Under the pieces are notes generated by a model. That model was not told the DNA's origin and made no database searches. It saw nothing but the letters and a program-made list of their open reading frames with translations. The position numbers and the translations under genes are program-made. From the NCBI RefSeq assembly GCF_014385195.1, contig NZ_JACRTG010000016.1, positions 124,001-188,000 on the forward strand: DNA of 64,000 bases. The letters are read 5' to 3'. The stretch comes from Paratissierella segnis (lineage in GTDB: Bacteria; Bacillota; Clostridia; Tissierellales; Tissierellaceae). Positions 43,410-51,616 of this stretch are shown one piece after another; the first letter of the stretch is position 1, and every line of letters starts with the position of its first letter.

Positions 43410-43438
43410 TTGACAAAATTTCAAACTGATAATATTAT
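43410..43438 (+). promoter_or_regulatory. sigma-A promoter of the T-box transcript
   Basis: TTGACA (43410-43415), a 17-nt spacer, and TATTAT (43433-43438). Transcription would begin just before the T-box stem I. Confidence 0.75.
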
Positions 43439-43444
43439 ATTATG

Positions 43445-43727
43445 AAAGTAAGAATCAATATGACTATGAAGACAGGAAGAGTAAGTCAAGTATAGATCTA
43501 TAGAGAGAAATCCCCATTGGCTGGAAAGGATTTTAGGTTGAGATTGACTGAAGTGCATCCTTGAGTACCGGGTTGAAATATAGTAGATACCGGCGGGTAT
43601 ACCCGTTATAGTATTAAGGTATATTAATTGTACCGAAAATAATGAGATACTTGATTTTTTATCAAGTAATTAGAGTGGAATCGCGGAATATACTTCTGCC
43701 TCTGAACAAGGGGTAGAAGTTTTTTTT
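43445..43727 (+). promoter_or_regulatory. T-box leader with TGC (Cys) specifier
   Basis: Stem I features are GGAAGAGTAAGT (about 43476), AGAGAG (43502-43507) and GGCTGGAAAGG. The specifier region GAAGTGCATCC before TTGAG reads TGC at 43554-43556. The T-box AGAGTGGAATCGCGG is at 43672-43686. It is followed by the terminator stem 43692-43727. Uncharged tRNA-Cys would allow read-through into the transporter genes. The choice of TGC is supported by the CjaA-like cysteine-binding protein encoded downstream. Confidence 0.85.
43692..43727 (+). terminator. T-box-controlled terminator
   Basis: ACTTCTGCCTC pairs with AGGGGTAGAAGT and is followed by TTTTTTT. Confidence 0.88.
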
Positions 43728-43750
43728 ATCTTTTATAGAGAGGTGAGGTA

Positions 43751-44416
43751 ATGAATTTAAATTGGGACTTTATTATAGAGAGTTTACATCTTTATGGTGA
43801 AGCGGCTTTAACTACATTTAGATTAGGGTTTTGGGGTATATTATTTTCCCTTTTTATAGGCGTAATATGCAGCATAATACTGTATTTTAACATTAAAGGT
43901 CTTGGGAAAATTGTAAAAATATATGTTGAACTATCTCGAAATACACCGCTGCTTATTCAACTGTTCTTCCTGTACTTTGGTCTTACTAAGGTAGGTATAG
44001 TATTAAGTGAGGAAGCCTGTGCCATAATAGGTCTATCCTTTTTAGGAGGAAGTTATATGACTGAAGCATTTAGAAGCGGTTTAGAGGCAGTAGGGGTTAC
44101 ACAAATAGAGTCAGGTCTTAGCATTGGACTTTCAAAATTACAATTGGCTAGATATATTATATTTCCTCAAGCGATTTCTGTCAGCATGCCTTCTCTTGGT
44201 GCAAATTGTATATTTTTACTTAAGGAAACTTCAATAGTAGGCGCGATTGCTGTAATGGATCTTATGAATATAACTAAAAACCTTATAGGTATGTATTATC
44301 AAACTTATGAATCCTTGTTTATGTTAGTGGTATCATATCTAATCATGATATTGCCATTGTCGTTTTTCCTTACATGGTTGGAAAGGAAGGTGCGATATGC
44401 AGAATTTGGGAATTAA
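43751..44416 (+). CDS. cysteine ABC transporter permease (polar amino acid family)
   Basis: A 221-aa permease with about five helices. It starts LHLYGEAALTTFRLGFWGIL. The conserved EAA loop is RSGLEAVGVTQIESGLSIGL (EAAxxxGxxxxxxxxxIxLP pattern). It is the first gene behind the T-box and overlaps the second permease by 20 bp. It works as a heterodimer with that permease, powered by the ATPase at 45086. Confidence 0.92.
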   Translation: MNLNWDFIIESLHLYGEAALTTFRLGFWGILFSLFIGVICSIILYFNIKGLGKIVKIYVELSRNTPLLIQLFFLYFGLTKVGIVLSEEACAIIGLSFLGGSYMTEAFRSGLEAVGVTQIESGLSIGLSKLQLARYIIFPQAISVSMPSLGANCIFLLKETSIVGAIAVMDLMNITKNLIGMYYQTYESLFMLVVSYLIMILPLSFFLTWLERKVRYAEFGN

Positions 44417-45074
44417 AGTTTTGTTTCAAGGAATGAATTTGCAGCGTTTAATTCAAGGACTTGGAGTAACCGGAAGAATTGCTTTTACTTCAATTATAAT
44501 AGGTTCGATTTTTGGTATGCTTTTAGGAATAGTTTGGACTTCTAAATCCAAGATAATAAAGTTTTTATGCCGTTTATACCTTGAAGTTTTTAGAATAATA
44601 CCTATTCTTGTATGGTTGTTCATTATGTATTTCGGAGTTACTACTGCACTTAATGTTGATTTAAGCGGCGAGACCGTTGCAATAATAGTATTTACCCTTT
44701 GGGGGATAGCCGAAATGGCAGATATCGTTAGGGGTTCTTTGGAATCCTTGCCCAGACACCAGATTGAGTCGGGGAAGGCCATAGGGTTAAGTAATTTAGG
44801 ACTTTATAGGTATATTCTTATACCGCAGGCTGCAAGGAGGATGTTACCGGGTGCTATTAATCTTGCTACAAGAATGATAAAGACCACTTCTTTAGTAGTT
44901 CTAATAGGTGTTGTAGACGTTATAAAAGTCGGTCAACAAATTATCGAACTATCACGTATTGAAGTGCCTACAGCATCGTTTTGGGTTTATGGATTTGTAT
45001 TTATACTGTATTTTATAATATGTTATCCTCTTTCTAAATTATCTAAGAAATTAGAGGCTAAATGGAGTGATTAG
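44397..45074 (+). CDS. cysteine ABC transporter permease (polar amino acid family)
   Basis: A 225-aa permease with about five helices. It has the HisM/Q-type start LIQGLGVTGRIAFTSIIIGS and the EAA loop SLESLPRHQIESGKAIGLSN, followed by YRYILIPQAARRMLP. It overlaps the preceding permease gene and is followed 11 bp later by the ATPase. Confidence 0.92.
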   Translation: MQNLGIKVLFQGMNLQRLIQGLGVTGRIAFTSIIIGSIFGMLLGIVWTSKSKIIKFLCRLYLEVFRIIPILVWLFIMYFGVTTALNVDLSGETVAIIVFTLWGIAEMADIVRGSLESLPRHQIESGKAIGLSNLGLYRYILIPQAARRMLPGAINLATRMIKTTSLVVLIGVVDVIKVGQQIIELSRIEVPTASFWVYGFVFILYFIICYPLSKLSKKLEAKWSD

Positions 45075-45085
45075 GAGGTATTAAA

Positions 45086-45838
45086 ATGTATGAACAAGAT
45101 AATGAAGAGTTGTTGGTAATAAAGGGTTTGCACAAGGAATATAATGATTTAATTGTCCTGAAAGGGATTGATTTAAAAATAAAAAAAGGTGAAGTAGTTG
45201 TAATACTGGGACCTTCAGGCTGTGGGAAAAGTACACTCTTAAGATGTATAAACGGTTTGGAGAAAATTCAAGGGGGTGATATAAGGTATAAAAATGAGAG
45301 TATAGTTAGTAAAGATGTCAATTTGCAAGATATTCGCCAGCAGATAGGTATGGTATTTCAAAGCTATGATCTATTTCCGCATATGACGGTTATTGAGAAT
45401 ATACTCTTGGGGCCTTTAAAGGTACAAAAAAGAAATAAGAAAGAAGCGATGGAGCAAGCTTGTGAACTATTGGACAGGGTAGGTCTATTGGACAGACAAG
45501 ACTCATATCCCAGACAGTTGTCAGGAGGTCAGAAGCAGAGAATCGCCATTGTAAGGGCATTATGCATGAATCCTGAAATAATGTTATTTGATGAGGTAAC
45601 CGCATCATTAGACCCTGAAATGGTAAGGGAAGTTCTGGATGTAATTTTAGGTCTTACAAAGCAAGGGATGACAATGATTATAGTAACTCATGAGATGAAC
45701 TTTGCGAGATCCGTTGCCGATAGGATAATATTCATGGATGAAGGAGATATTTGTGAAACATCAGAAGAACCGGAAGAATTCTTTACAAATCCAAAGACAG
45801 AACGTGCTAAGCACTTCTTAAATATATTTCAATATTAA
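45086..45838 (+). CDS. cysteine ABC transporter ATP-binding protein
   Basis: A 250-aa ATPase of the GlnQ/HisP class. Walker A is GPSGCGKST (about 43-51), the Q-loop is GMVFQSYDLFPHMTV, the signature is LSGGQKQR, Walker B is IMLFDEVTASLDPE and the H-loop is VTHEM. Complete and presumably active. ATG 45086 with AGGAGG upstream. Third gene of the T-box operon. Confidence 0.95.
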   Translation: MYEQDNEELLVIKGLHKEYNDLIVLKGIDLKIKKGEVVVILGPSGCGKSTLLRCINGLEKIQGGDIRYKNESIVSKDVNLQDIRQQIGMVFQSYDLFPHMTVIENILLGPLKVQKRNKKEAMEQACELLDRVGLLDRQDSYPRQLSGGQKQRIAIVRALCMNPEIMLFDEVTASLDPEMVREVLDVILGLTKQGMTMIIVTHEMNFARSVADRIIFMDEGDICETSEEPEEFFTNPKTERAKHFLNIFQY

Positions 45839-45862
45839 TACGCAAAGAAAGGAATGATTATA

Positions 45863-46723
45863 ATGAAAAGGCACAATAAAATATTAGTATTTTTAATTAT
45901 AGCTGCATTGGCTGTTGGGGTTCTAACAGGATGTGCAAGAAATGCAGATGAAGTTTCTACAGGAAAAACAAATTCCATTGAAGAGATTAAGAAAAGAGGT
46001 ACGATTCGAATAGGTGTATTTAGCGACAAGAATCCCTTTGGATATTTAGACGAAAATGGTGAAAATCAAGGCTTTGACGTATATATTGCCAGAAGATTTG
46101 CTAAGGATTTACTGGGAGATGAGTCAAAAGTTGAATTTATATTGGTAGACGCAGCAAGCAGGGTAGCATTTTTGGAATCAAATAAGGTTGATATCATCAT
46201 GGCGAATTTTACAGTTACAGATGAAAGAAAAGAAAAAGTAGATTTTGCAAATCCATATATGAAGGTATCACTTGGAGTAGTTTCTCCGGAAAGTGCTCCT
46301 ATTAACTCCATTGAAGATTTAGAAGGTAAAAAGGCTATCATTGCTAAAGGAACTACAGCTGAAACCTATTTAACAAAGAACCACCCTGAAATAGTTGAGC
46401 TTAAGTTCGACCAATATACGGAGATATTTGAAGCATTGAAGGATGGTCGTGGTGCTGCCATAGTAAATGATAATACCGAAGTAATCGCGTGGGCAAACCA
46501 AAATCCTGGATTTGTTGTAGGAATTCCAAACTTAGGAGACCAAGACACAATTGCGCCGGCTGTTAGAAAAGGAAATCAGGAGCTTCTTGATTGGATAAAC
46601 AATGAATTAACTGAACTAGGAAAAGAAAACTTTGTGCACGAAGCTTATGATGAAACCCTTTTGGATGTATATGGGGAAAACTTTAGGGAAGAACTCGTAA
46701 TCGAAGGTGGCATAATAGAATAA
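45863..46723 (+). CDS. cysteine-binding lipoprotein of ABC transporter (CjaA-like)
   Basis: A 286-aa lipoprotein from ATG 45863; an ATG at 45854 abuts the ribosome site AAAGGA and is less likely. Lipobox VLTGC with Cys24. The fold is family 3 solute-binding: RGTIRIGVFSDKNPFGYLDE, FDVYIARRFAKDLLGDESKV, KVDIIMANFTVTDERKEKVD, and a C-terminal VIEGGIIE. These match what I recall of Campylobacter CjaA and clostridial cysteine-binding proteins. It ends at a terminator (46732-46763). Confidence 0.92.
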   Translation: MKRHNKILVFLIIAALAVGVLTGCARNADEVSTGKTNSIEEIKKRGTIRIGVFSDKNPFGYLDENGENQGFDVYIARRFAKDLLGDESKVEFILVDAASRVAFLESNKVDIIMANFTVTDERKEKVDFANPYMKVSLGVVSPESAPINSIEDLEGKKAIIAKGTTAETYLTKNHPEIVELKFDQYTEIFEALKDGRGAAIVNDNTEVIAWANQNPGFVVGIPNLGDQDTIAPAVRKGNQELLDWINNELTELGKENFVHEAYDETLLDVYGENFREELVIEGGIIE

Positions 46724-46731
46724 TTAGATAT

Positions 46732-46763
46732 AAACTCCCTCTAGATCATATGGGGAGTTTTTA
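46732..46763 (+). terminator. intrinsic terminator of the cysteine transporter operon
   Basis: AAACTCCC pairs with GGGGAGTTT, followed by TTA; the stem is short but with a T-rich tail. Confidence 0.75.
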
Positions 46764-46915
46764 TATGAAACAGTCACTAACATTTTAATATGAATAACAG
46801 TTAATTTTTTTGAGGAATACTTAACATATATTCAGTTGTTAGATATAATGATTCTTGATATGATTAAAACAGCAAAGGCAATTGCTTACTAAAACAGAAT
46901 CAGGAGGTTATTTAT

Positions 46916-47971
46916 ATGCAGATAGGTGAAGTAATACGAGAATACAGAAAAAAGAAGAACATAACTCAGGAGGAAATGGCAAATCGCCTTGGAGTCACAG
47001 CACCAGCAGTTAATAAGTGGGAAAATGGGAATTCACAGCCTGATATTATGCTATTGGCTCCTATTGCTAGATTACTCAATATTACTCTTGATACTCTATT
47101 ATCTTTTGAAGAAGAACTTACCGCAGAAGAAATAAACAATATTATTTATGAAATGGATACCAAATTAAAAAACGAAAACTATGAAGAGGTTTTTAAATGG
47201 GCAAAGGGGAAAATTGAGCAATATCCTAATTGTGAACAGTTAATTTGGCAAGTATCACTGGTTCTAGATGCGTGGCTTTTAGCAAAGGATATACCAAATG
47301 CAGAGGAATATGAAAGTTATATAAATGATTGTTATGTACGGGCACTGGATAGCGAGGATGAAAACATTAGAAGTAGAGCAGCCGATTCCTTATTTGGATT
47401 TTATTCAAGAAAAAAGCAGTATGAAAAGGCGGAGGAATATCTAAATTATTTTTCTAACCAAAACCCAGAGAGAAAAAGAAAACAAGCATTTATTTATAGC
47501 AAGACAAATAGAGTAAATGAGGCATATAAGTCATATGAAGAATTATTATTTTCCGGGTATAACATGATGAGCATGATATTTCAAAACATATATATTTTAG
47601 CTATGAAGGAAAAAAACAAGGAAAAGGCTTCTATCCTTGTTGAGAAACAAAAAGAATTAGCGAATATTTTTGAAATGGGCAAATATCATGAATCATCGTG
47701 CAGACTTGACTTTGTAGCAGCAGAAATGGATGTGGAGGGAACCATAGAAACTATGGAAAGGATGCTTGCAAGTGTTGATACAATATCTGATTTTACGAAG
47801 TCAACCCTGTACGAACATATGGAATTTAAGAAACTTGATGAGAATTTTATTACAGAACTTCGTAATAACTTGACAACTAATTTTAGTGATGAAGAAACAT
47901 ATAATTATATGAAAAAAAGTAAACGGTGGCACGAGTTGGTAAGTAGTAATTCAAATTTGCTTAAAGGTTAA
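46916..47971 (+). CDS. XRE-family regulator with helical repeat domain
   Basis: A 351-aa protein from ATG 46916 (AGGAGG upstream). The helix-turn-helix is ITQEEMANRLGVTAPAVNKW (about residues 17-36). Residues about 75-350 are helical pairs resembling degenerate TPR/HEAT repeats (EEYLNYFSNQNPERKRKQAF, VNEAYKSYEELLFSGYNMMS). Such proteins may respond to a peptide or partner protein. It is monocistronic. No target is evident. Confidence 0.88.
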   Translation: MQIGEVIREYRKKKNITQEEMANRLGVTAPAVNKWENGNSQPDIMLLAPIARLLNITLDTLLSFEEELTAEEINNIIYEMDTKLKNENYEEVFKWAKGKIEQYPNCEQLIWQVSLVLDAWLLAKDIPNAEEYESYINDCYVRALDSEDENIRSRAADSLFGFYSRKKQYEKAEEYLNYFSNQNPERKRKQAFIYSKTNRVNEAYKSYEELLFSGYNMMSMIFQNIYILAMKEKNKEKASILVEKQKELANIFEMGKYHESSCRLDFVAAEMDVEGTIETMERMLASVDTISDFTKSTLYEHMEFKKLDENFITELRNNLTTNFSDEETYNYMKKSKRWHELVSSNSNLLKG

Positions 47972-48104
47972 ATATTGTGGAGGAAGTAAAAGGACCTGAA
48001 ATTCTGTGGAATGAGAGCCAGGATACTGAGAATTCAAAGTATAGAAGTGAAATTTGGATTCCAGTAAAGAAAAAACATTATTAAGTGTAAATAATCATAG
48101 ACGA

Positions 48105-48134
48105 GAGTACTCCTAATTTTGGGGTGCTATTTTC
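48105..48134 (+). terminator. intrinsic terminator
   Basis: AGTACTCC and GGGGTGCT form an 8-bp stem with a TAATTTT loop, followed by ATTTT. Confidence 0.6.
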
Positions 48135-48162
48135 GAAAAATTGTTTTATTCCGAATTAAAAT

Positions 48163-48200
48163 ATATATGACATCTTACTGTCATATATTTGTGATATAAT
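48163..48200 (+). promoter_or_regulatory. promoter with perfect 10-bp inverted repeat
   Basis: ATATATGACA (48163-48172) and TGTCATATAT (48179-48188) are perfect arms 6 nt apart and overlap the -35 zone of TATAAT (48195-48200). This is a likely repressor or activator site for the DUF1002 gene at 48246. Confidence 0.6.
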
Positions 48201-48245
48201 AAAATATCTTAATAGTATCAAACAAAGTATTAGGAGGAAAATTTT

Positions 48246-49118
48246 ATGAAGAGAAGGTTAATTAGTATATTTTTAATAGTTATTATGACGATTGGTTCTG
48301 CGACCGTATTTGCAGATGCAGTTGTTGGAGATGTTATCGTTTCGTTGGGTGATGATTTGACAGAAAAAGAAAAAGAGGCAATACTGGAAGAATTTGATCC
48401 GTTGGAAAATGCAACTATGATTGTTACCACTAATGCAGAAGAACATAAATATTTAGGAGATGTTGTTCCAGCCGGTAAAATAGGGAATAATGCTATTTCT
48501 TCTGTTATGATAACCTATACAGAGAAAGGCAGTGGACTTAAGGTAGATACCAGTGATAAAATAACATACATTACTGATAATATCTATACCAATGCTTTAA
48601 TCACTGCTGGAGTCGAAGATGCTGATATTAAAATTACTGCACCTAAAAATGCATCTGGAACAGCAGCTTTGACTGGAATAATGAAAGCTTATGAAATATC
48701 TACTGGGGAAGTTATAGATGACGATATAAAAAAGGTTGCTAATGAAGAGATGATTCGTACTGCTGAATTAGGTGAACAAATAGGTGATGAAAAAGCTTCA
48801 GAATTAATCAATAGGATCAAACAGGAAATTGCTGAAAAGAAACCAAAGACTAAAGAGGAAGTAAGAGACATCGTCACTAATATTGTAAATAATTTTAATT
48901 TAAGTCTATCAGATGAACAGTTAGAGCAATTAGTTGCATTATTTGACAAGATGAAAAACTTAGACATCGATTGGAATCAAGTATATAACCAAATCGAGAA
49001 CATAGCAAAAAAGGCTTCAGATTATCTATCTTCTGAAGAAGGACAGGGGTTTTTACAGAGTTTGAAATTATTTTTCAATAAACTGATAGATTGGATTGCT
49101 TCCTTGTTTAGGAAGTAG
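48246..49118 (+). CDS. DUF1002-family secreted protein (YpuA-like)
   Basis: A 290-aa protein from ATG 48246 (TAGGAGG upstream). A signal peptide covers residues 1-22 (LISIFLIVIMTIGSATVFA). The DUF1002 domain follows: VSLGDDLTEKEKEAILEEFD, IGNNAISSVMITYTEKGSGL, ITYITDNIYTNALITAGVED and DADIKITAPKNASGTAALTG. This is highly conserved in Firmicutes and its function is unknown. A helical tail ends in a hydrophobic LFFNKLIDWIASLFRK. It may attach to the membrane. Confidence 0.92.
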   Translation: MKRRLISIFLIVIMTIGSATVFADAVVGDVIVSLGDDLTEKEKEAILEEFDPLENATMIVTTNAEEHKYLGDVVPAGKIGNNAISSVMITYTEKGSGLKVDTSDKITYITDNIYTNALITAGVEDADIKITAPKNASGTAALTGIMKAYEISTGEVIDDDIKKVANEEMIRTAELGEQIGDEKASELINRIKQEIAEKKPKTKEEVRDIVTNIVNNFNLSLSDEQLEQLVALFDKMKNLDIDWNQVYNQIENIAKKASDYLSSEEGQGFLQSLKLFFNKLIDWIASLFRK

Positions 49119-49253
49119 TAACAATGTTTTAAAATTGAAAAGAATATCAGAATTGTCGACAAGGTGTGAGGTGTATTGCTTTTCATAATGGAAGCAAGAT
49201 TTTGTGGCTGAAATTACGCAAAAGTTAGATAAAGAGGGATGATCTAATTTTAC

Positions 49254-49282
49254 TTGACAATTAAAATTAAAACAAATATTAT
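49254..49282 (+). promoter_or_regulatory. promoter of the ribosomal-protection gene
   Basis: TTGACA (49254-49259), 17-nt spacer, TATTAT (49277-49282). It lies 33 nt ahead of a leader peptide. Confidence 0.78.
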
Positions 49283-49314
49283 ATATGTAGTATCAATCAA
49301 AGGAGTTTTATCAT

Positions 49315-49338
49315 ATGAGGAAGAATATTTTTAAATAA
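49315..49338 (+). CDS. leader peptide MRKNIFK of the tet attenuator
   Basis: ATG 49315 is 9 nt after AAAGGAG and encodes seven residues; its TAA ends at 49338. Its coding sequence is the 5' arm of a 16-bp stem with 49408-49423. Short leaders of this kind precede tet(M)-type genes. Confidence 0.6.
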   Translation: MRKNIFK

Positions 49339-49423
49339 CTATTAACAAAATAGAATGAGTACATTTTCCATACAAGATAATATTTGTATGGCTTGTTAAT
49401 TGTACTTTTATTTAAAAATATTC
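49323..49423 (+). promoter_or_regulatory. long-range stem of the tet leader
   Basis: GAATATTTTTAAATAA (49323-49338) is exactly complementary to TTATTTAAAAATATTC (49408-49423). Inside are nested stems TTAACAA / TTGTTAA and CCATACAA / TTGTATGG. A ribosome on the leader would block the outer stem. Confidence 0.72.
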
Positions 49424-49548
49424 TCATAATAATAAATTTATATTTCTATGTATTATATAGCATTGATTAGATTAAAGATATAATATCATGGTATTATATC
49501 CAATTATGTATGTTATATTTACTCTTAGTAATTATATAAAAAACAAGT

Positions 49549-49588
49549 TCCCCTATGAAGAGAATATTTTTTCATGGGGGATTTTTTA
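49549..49588 (+). terminator. attenuator terminator before the ribosomal-protection gene
   Basis: TCCCCTATGAA pairs with TTCATGGGGG and is followed by ATTTTTT, 20 nt ahead of the gene start. It would stop transcription unless antiterminated or read through. Confidence 0.82.
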
Positions 49589-49607
49589 TATAATTATGGA
49601 GGTATAA

Positions 49608-51557
49608 ATGAGAATTATTAATATAGGAATTTTAGCACATGTAGATGCAGGGAAAACAACTGTTACAGAAGGTTTATTATATAAAAGTGGTGTAATTAAT
49701 AAAATAGGGAGGGTCGATAATGGTACAACAATAACAGATTCAATGGAGCTTGAAAGAAATAGGGGAATAACTATACGGGCATCTACAGTTTCATTTAATT
49801 ACAATGGTACTAAAGTTAATATCATAGATACTCCCGGGCATATGGATTTTATAGCTGAAGTTGAACGAACTCTTAGAGTGTTAGATGGCGCCGTTTTAGT
49901 AATTTCAGCAAAAGAAGGAATTCAAGTTCAAGCTAAAATTATTTTTAACACTTTGGTAAAATTAAATATTCCAACACTTATATTTATTAATAAAGTAGAT
50001 AGAAAAGGAGTATGCTTAAATGATATATACACCCAAATACAGGAGAAATTAACTTATAACCTTGTAATAATGCAATCTGTTAGTATAAAAGATGAAGGTG
50101 ATTTTGAATTGACAAATATTAAAGATGATAAAGTAATTCAAGATAAAATATCAGAACAATTGTTGAATATAAATGATAATTTGGCAGAAAAGTATATAAA
50201 TGGGTATTACATTACAGGAAAAGAGTACTACAATGTGTTTTTGAATGAGATCAATAACTGCAATTTTTATCCTGTTTTTCATGGTTCTGCTCTGAAAAAT
50301 ATTGGGATTGATGAGCTGTTATTTGCTATTACAAGCTATCTTCCCATAAGAAATGATAATGCTGTAGATAATTTGTCTGCATATATTTATAAAATTGATA
50401 GAGACGAAGAATCCCGTAAGCTTACATATTTAAGAATATTCAGTGGAAATATAAAGATACGTGAAGATGTTTCCATAAATGGTACAGAAGAAATCCTCAA
50501 AATAAAAAATCTTGAGTCGGTTGTTAATGGGGGAATTGTAAAAGTGGATCAGGTTGATAGTGGGGATATTGCAATTATTTCTAATGCTAATTCTCTTAAG
50601 ATAGGTGATTTTATTGGTGAGAAATATAATGGAGTTCTAGATATAAAGATAGCTCAGCCAGCATTAAGGGCTTCAATTAAACCTTGTGATCCAAGTAAAA
50701 GAAGCAAACTGATAGGAGCATTATTTGAATTAACCGAAGAAGATCCATTTCTGGATTGTGAAATTAACGGAGATACTGAAGAAATCATATTAAAATTATT
50801 TGGGAATATTCAAATGGAGGTAATAGAATCATTACTTAAAAACAGGTATAAAATAGATGCTAAATTTGGTGAATTGAAAACAATATATAAAGAACGACCT
50901 AAAAGGAACTCTAAAGCAGTAATCCATATAGAAGTTCCACCAAATCCTTATTGGGCATCTATTGGCTTATCCATAGAGCCATTACCAATAGGATCAGGAT
51001 TATTGTATGAGACCAAGGTTTCCTATGGATATCTGAATAATTCATTTCAACATGCAGTAAAAGATGCTGTAGAAAAGGCTTGCAAAGAAGGACTTTATGG
51101 ATGGGAGGTTACAGATTTAAAGGTAACTTTTGACTATGGATTATACTACAGCCCCGTAAGCACACCTTCAGACTTTAGGAATTTAACACCCTATGTATTT
51201 TGGGAGACCCTTAGAAAATCAGGAACTGAAATATTAGAACCTTATTTAAAATATACAGTTCAAGTTCCAAATGATTTTTGTGGAAGAGTTATGGGTGATC
51301 TTGGGAAGATGAGGGCTTCTATTGCAGATATAGTAGCTAAAGGTGAAGAGACAACTTTAACTGGGAAAATACCTGTTGATACATCCAAGTCCTATCAAGC
51401 AGAATTACTTTCCTATTCAAATGGAAAGGGTATTTTCCTTACTGAACCTTGTGGTTATGATATATATGATGGGGAGCCGATAATTAATAATATGAAAAGT
51501 AATGATAGTAACAAGGAAGGATTAAGATATTTATTTCAGAAACAAGGCGAAAATTGA
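49608..51557 (+). CDS. tetracycline resistance ribosomal protection protein, divergent (TetB(P)/Tet(M)-like)
   Basis: A 649-aa EF-G-like GTPase. The G1 motif is AHVDAGKTT (10-18), G3 IIDTPGHMDF, G4 INKVDR. Later domains match the ribosomal-protection family: FGNIQMEVIESLLKNRYKID, TIYKERPKRNSKAVIHIEVP, NPYWASIGLSIEPLPIGSGL, GWEVTDLKVTFDYG and ASYT-like end SYSNGKGIFL. It would dislodge tetracycline from the ribosome. The sequence departs clearly from tet(M) and tet(O); TetB(P) is the nearest I recall. GGAGG lies before ATG 49608. Inducible expression is suggested by the leader and terminator. Confidence 0.88.
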   Translation: MRIINIGILAHVDAGKTTVTEGLLYKSGVINKIGRVDNGTTITDSMELERNRGITIRASTVSFNYNGTKVNIIDTPGHMDFIAEVERTLRVLDGAVLVISAKEGIQVQAKIIFNTLVKLNIPTLIFINKVDRKGVCLNDIYTQIQEKLTYNLVIMQSVSIKDEGDFELTNIKDDKVIQDKISEQLLNINDNLAEKYINGYYITGKEYYNVFLNEINNCNFYPVFHGSALKNIGIDELLFAITSYLPIRNDNAVDNLSAYIYKIDRDEESRKLTYLRIFSGNIKIREDVSINGTEEILKIKNLESVVNGGIVKVDQVDSGDIAIISNANSLKIGDFIGEKYNGVLDIKIAQPALRASIKPCDPSKRSKLIGALFELTEEDPFLDCEINGDTEEIILKLFGNIQMEVIESLLKNRYKIDAKFGELKTIYKERPKRNSKAVIHIEVPPNPYWASIGLSIEPLPIGSGLLYETKVSYGYLNNSFQHAVKDAVEKACKEGLYGWEVTDLKVTFDYGLYYSPVSTPSDFRNLTPYVFWETLRKSGTEILEPYLKYTVQVPNDFCGRVMGDLGKMRASIADIVAKGEETTLTGKIPVDTSKSYQAELLSYSNGKGIFLTEPCGYDIYDGEPIINNMKSNDSNKEGLRYLFQKQGEN

Positions 51558-51598
51558 AAAGGATGACTAGTCATCTTTAGAAATGTCCAGTCATCTTT
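51557..51598 (+). terminator. intrinsic terminator after the tet gene
   Basis: AAAAGGATGACT pairs with AGTCATCTTTTT (one G-U) across a 17-nt loop and runs into TTTTT. Confidence 0.75.
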
Positions 51599-51616
51599 TT
51601 ATCAAAATCTAGCTGT

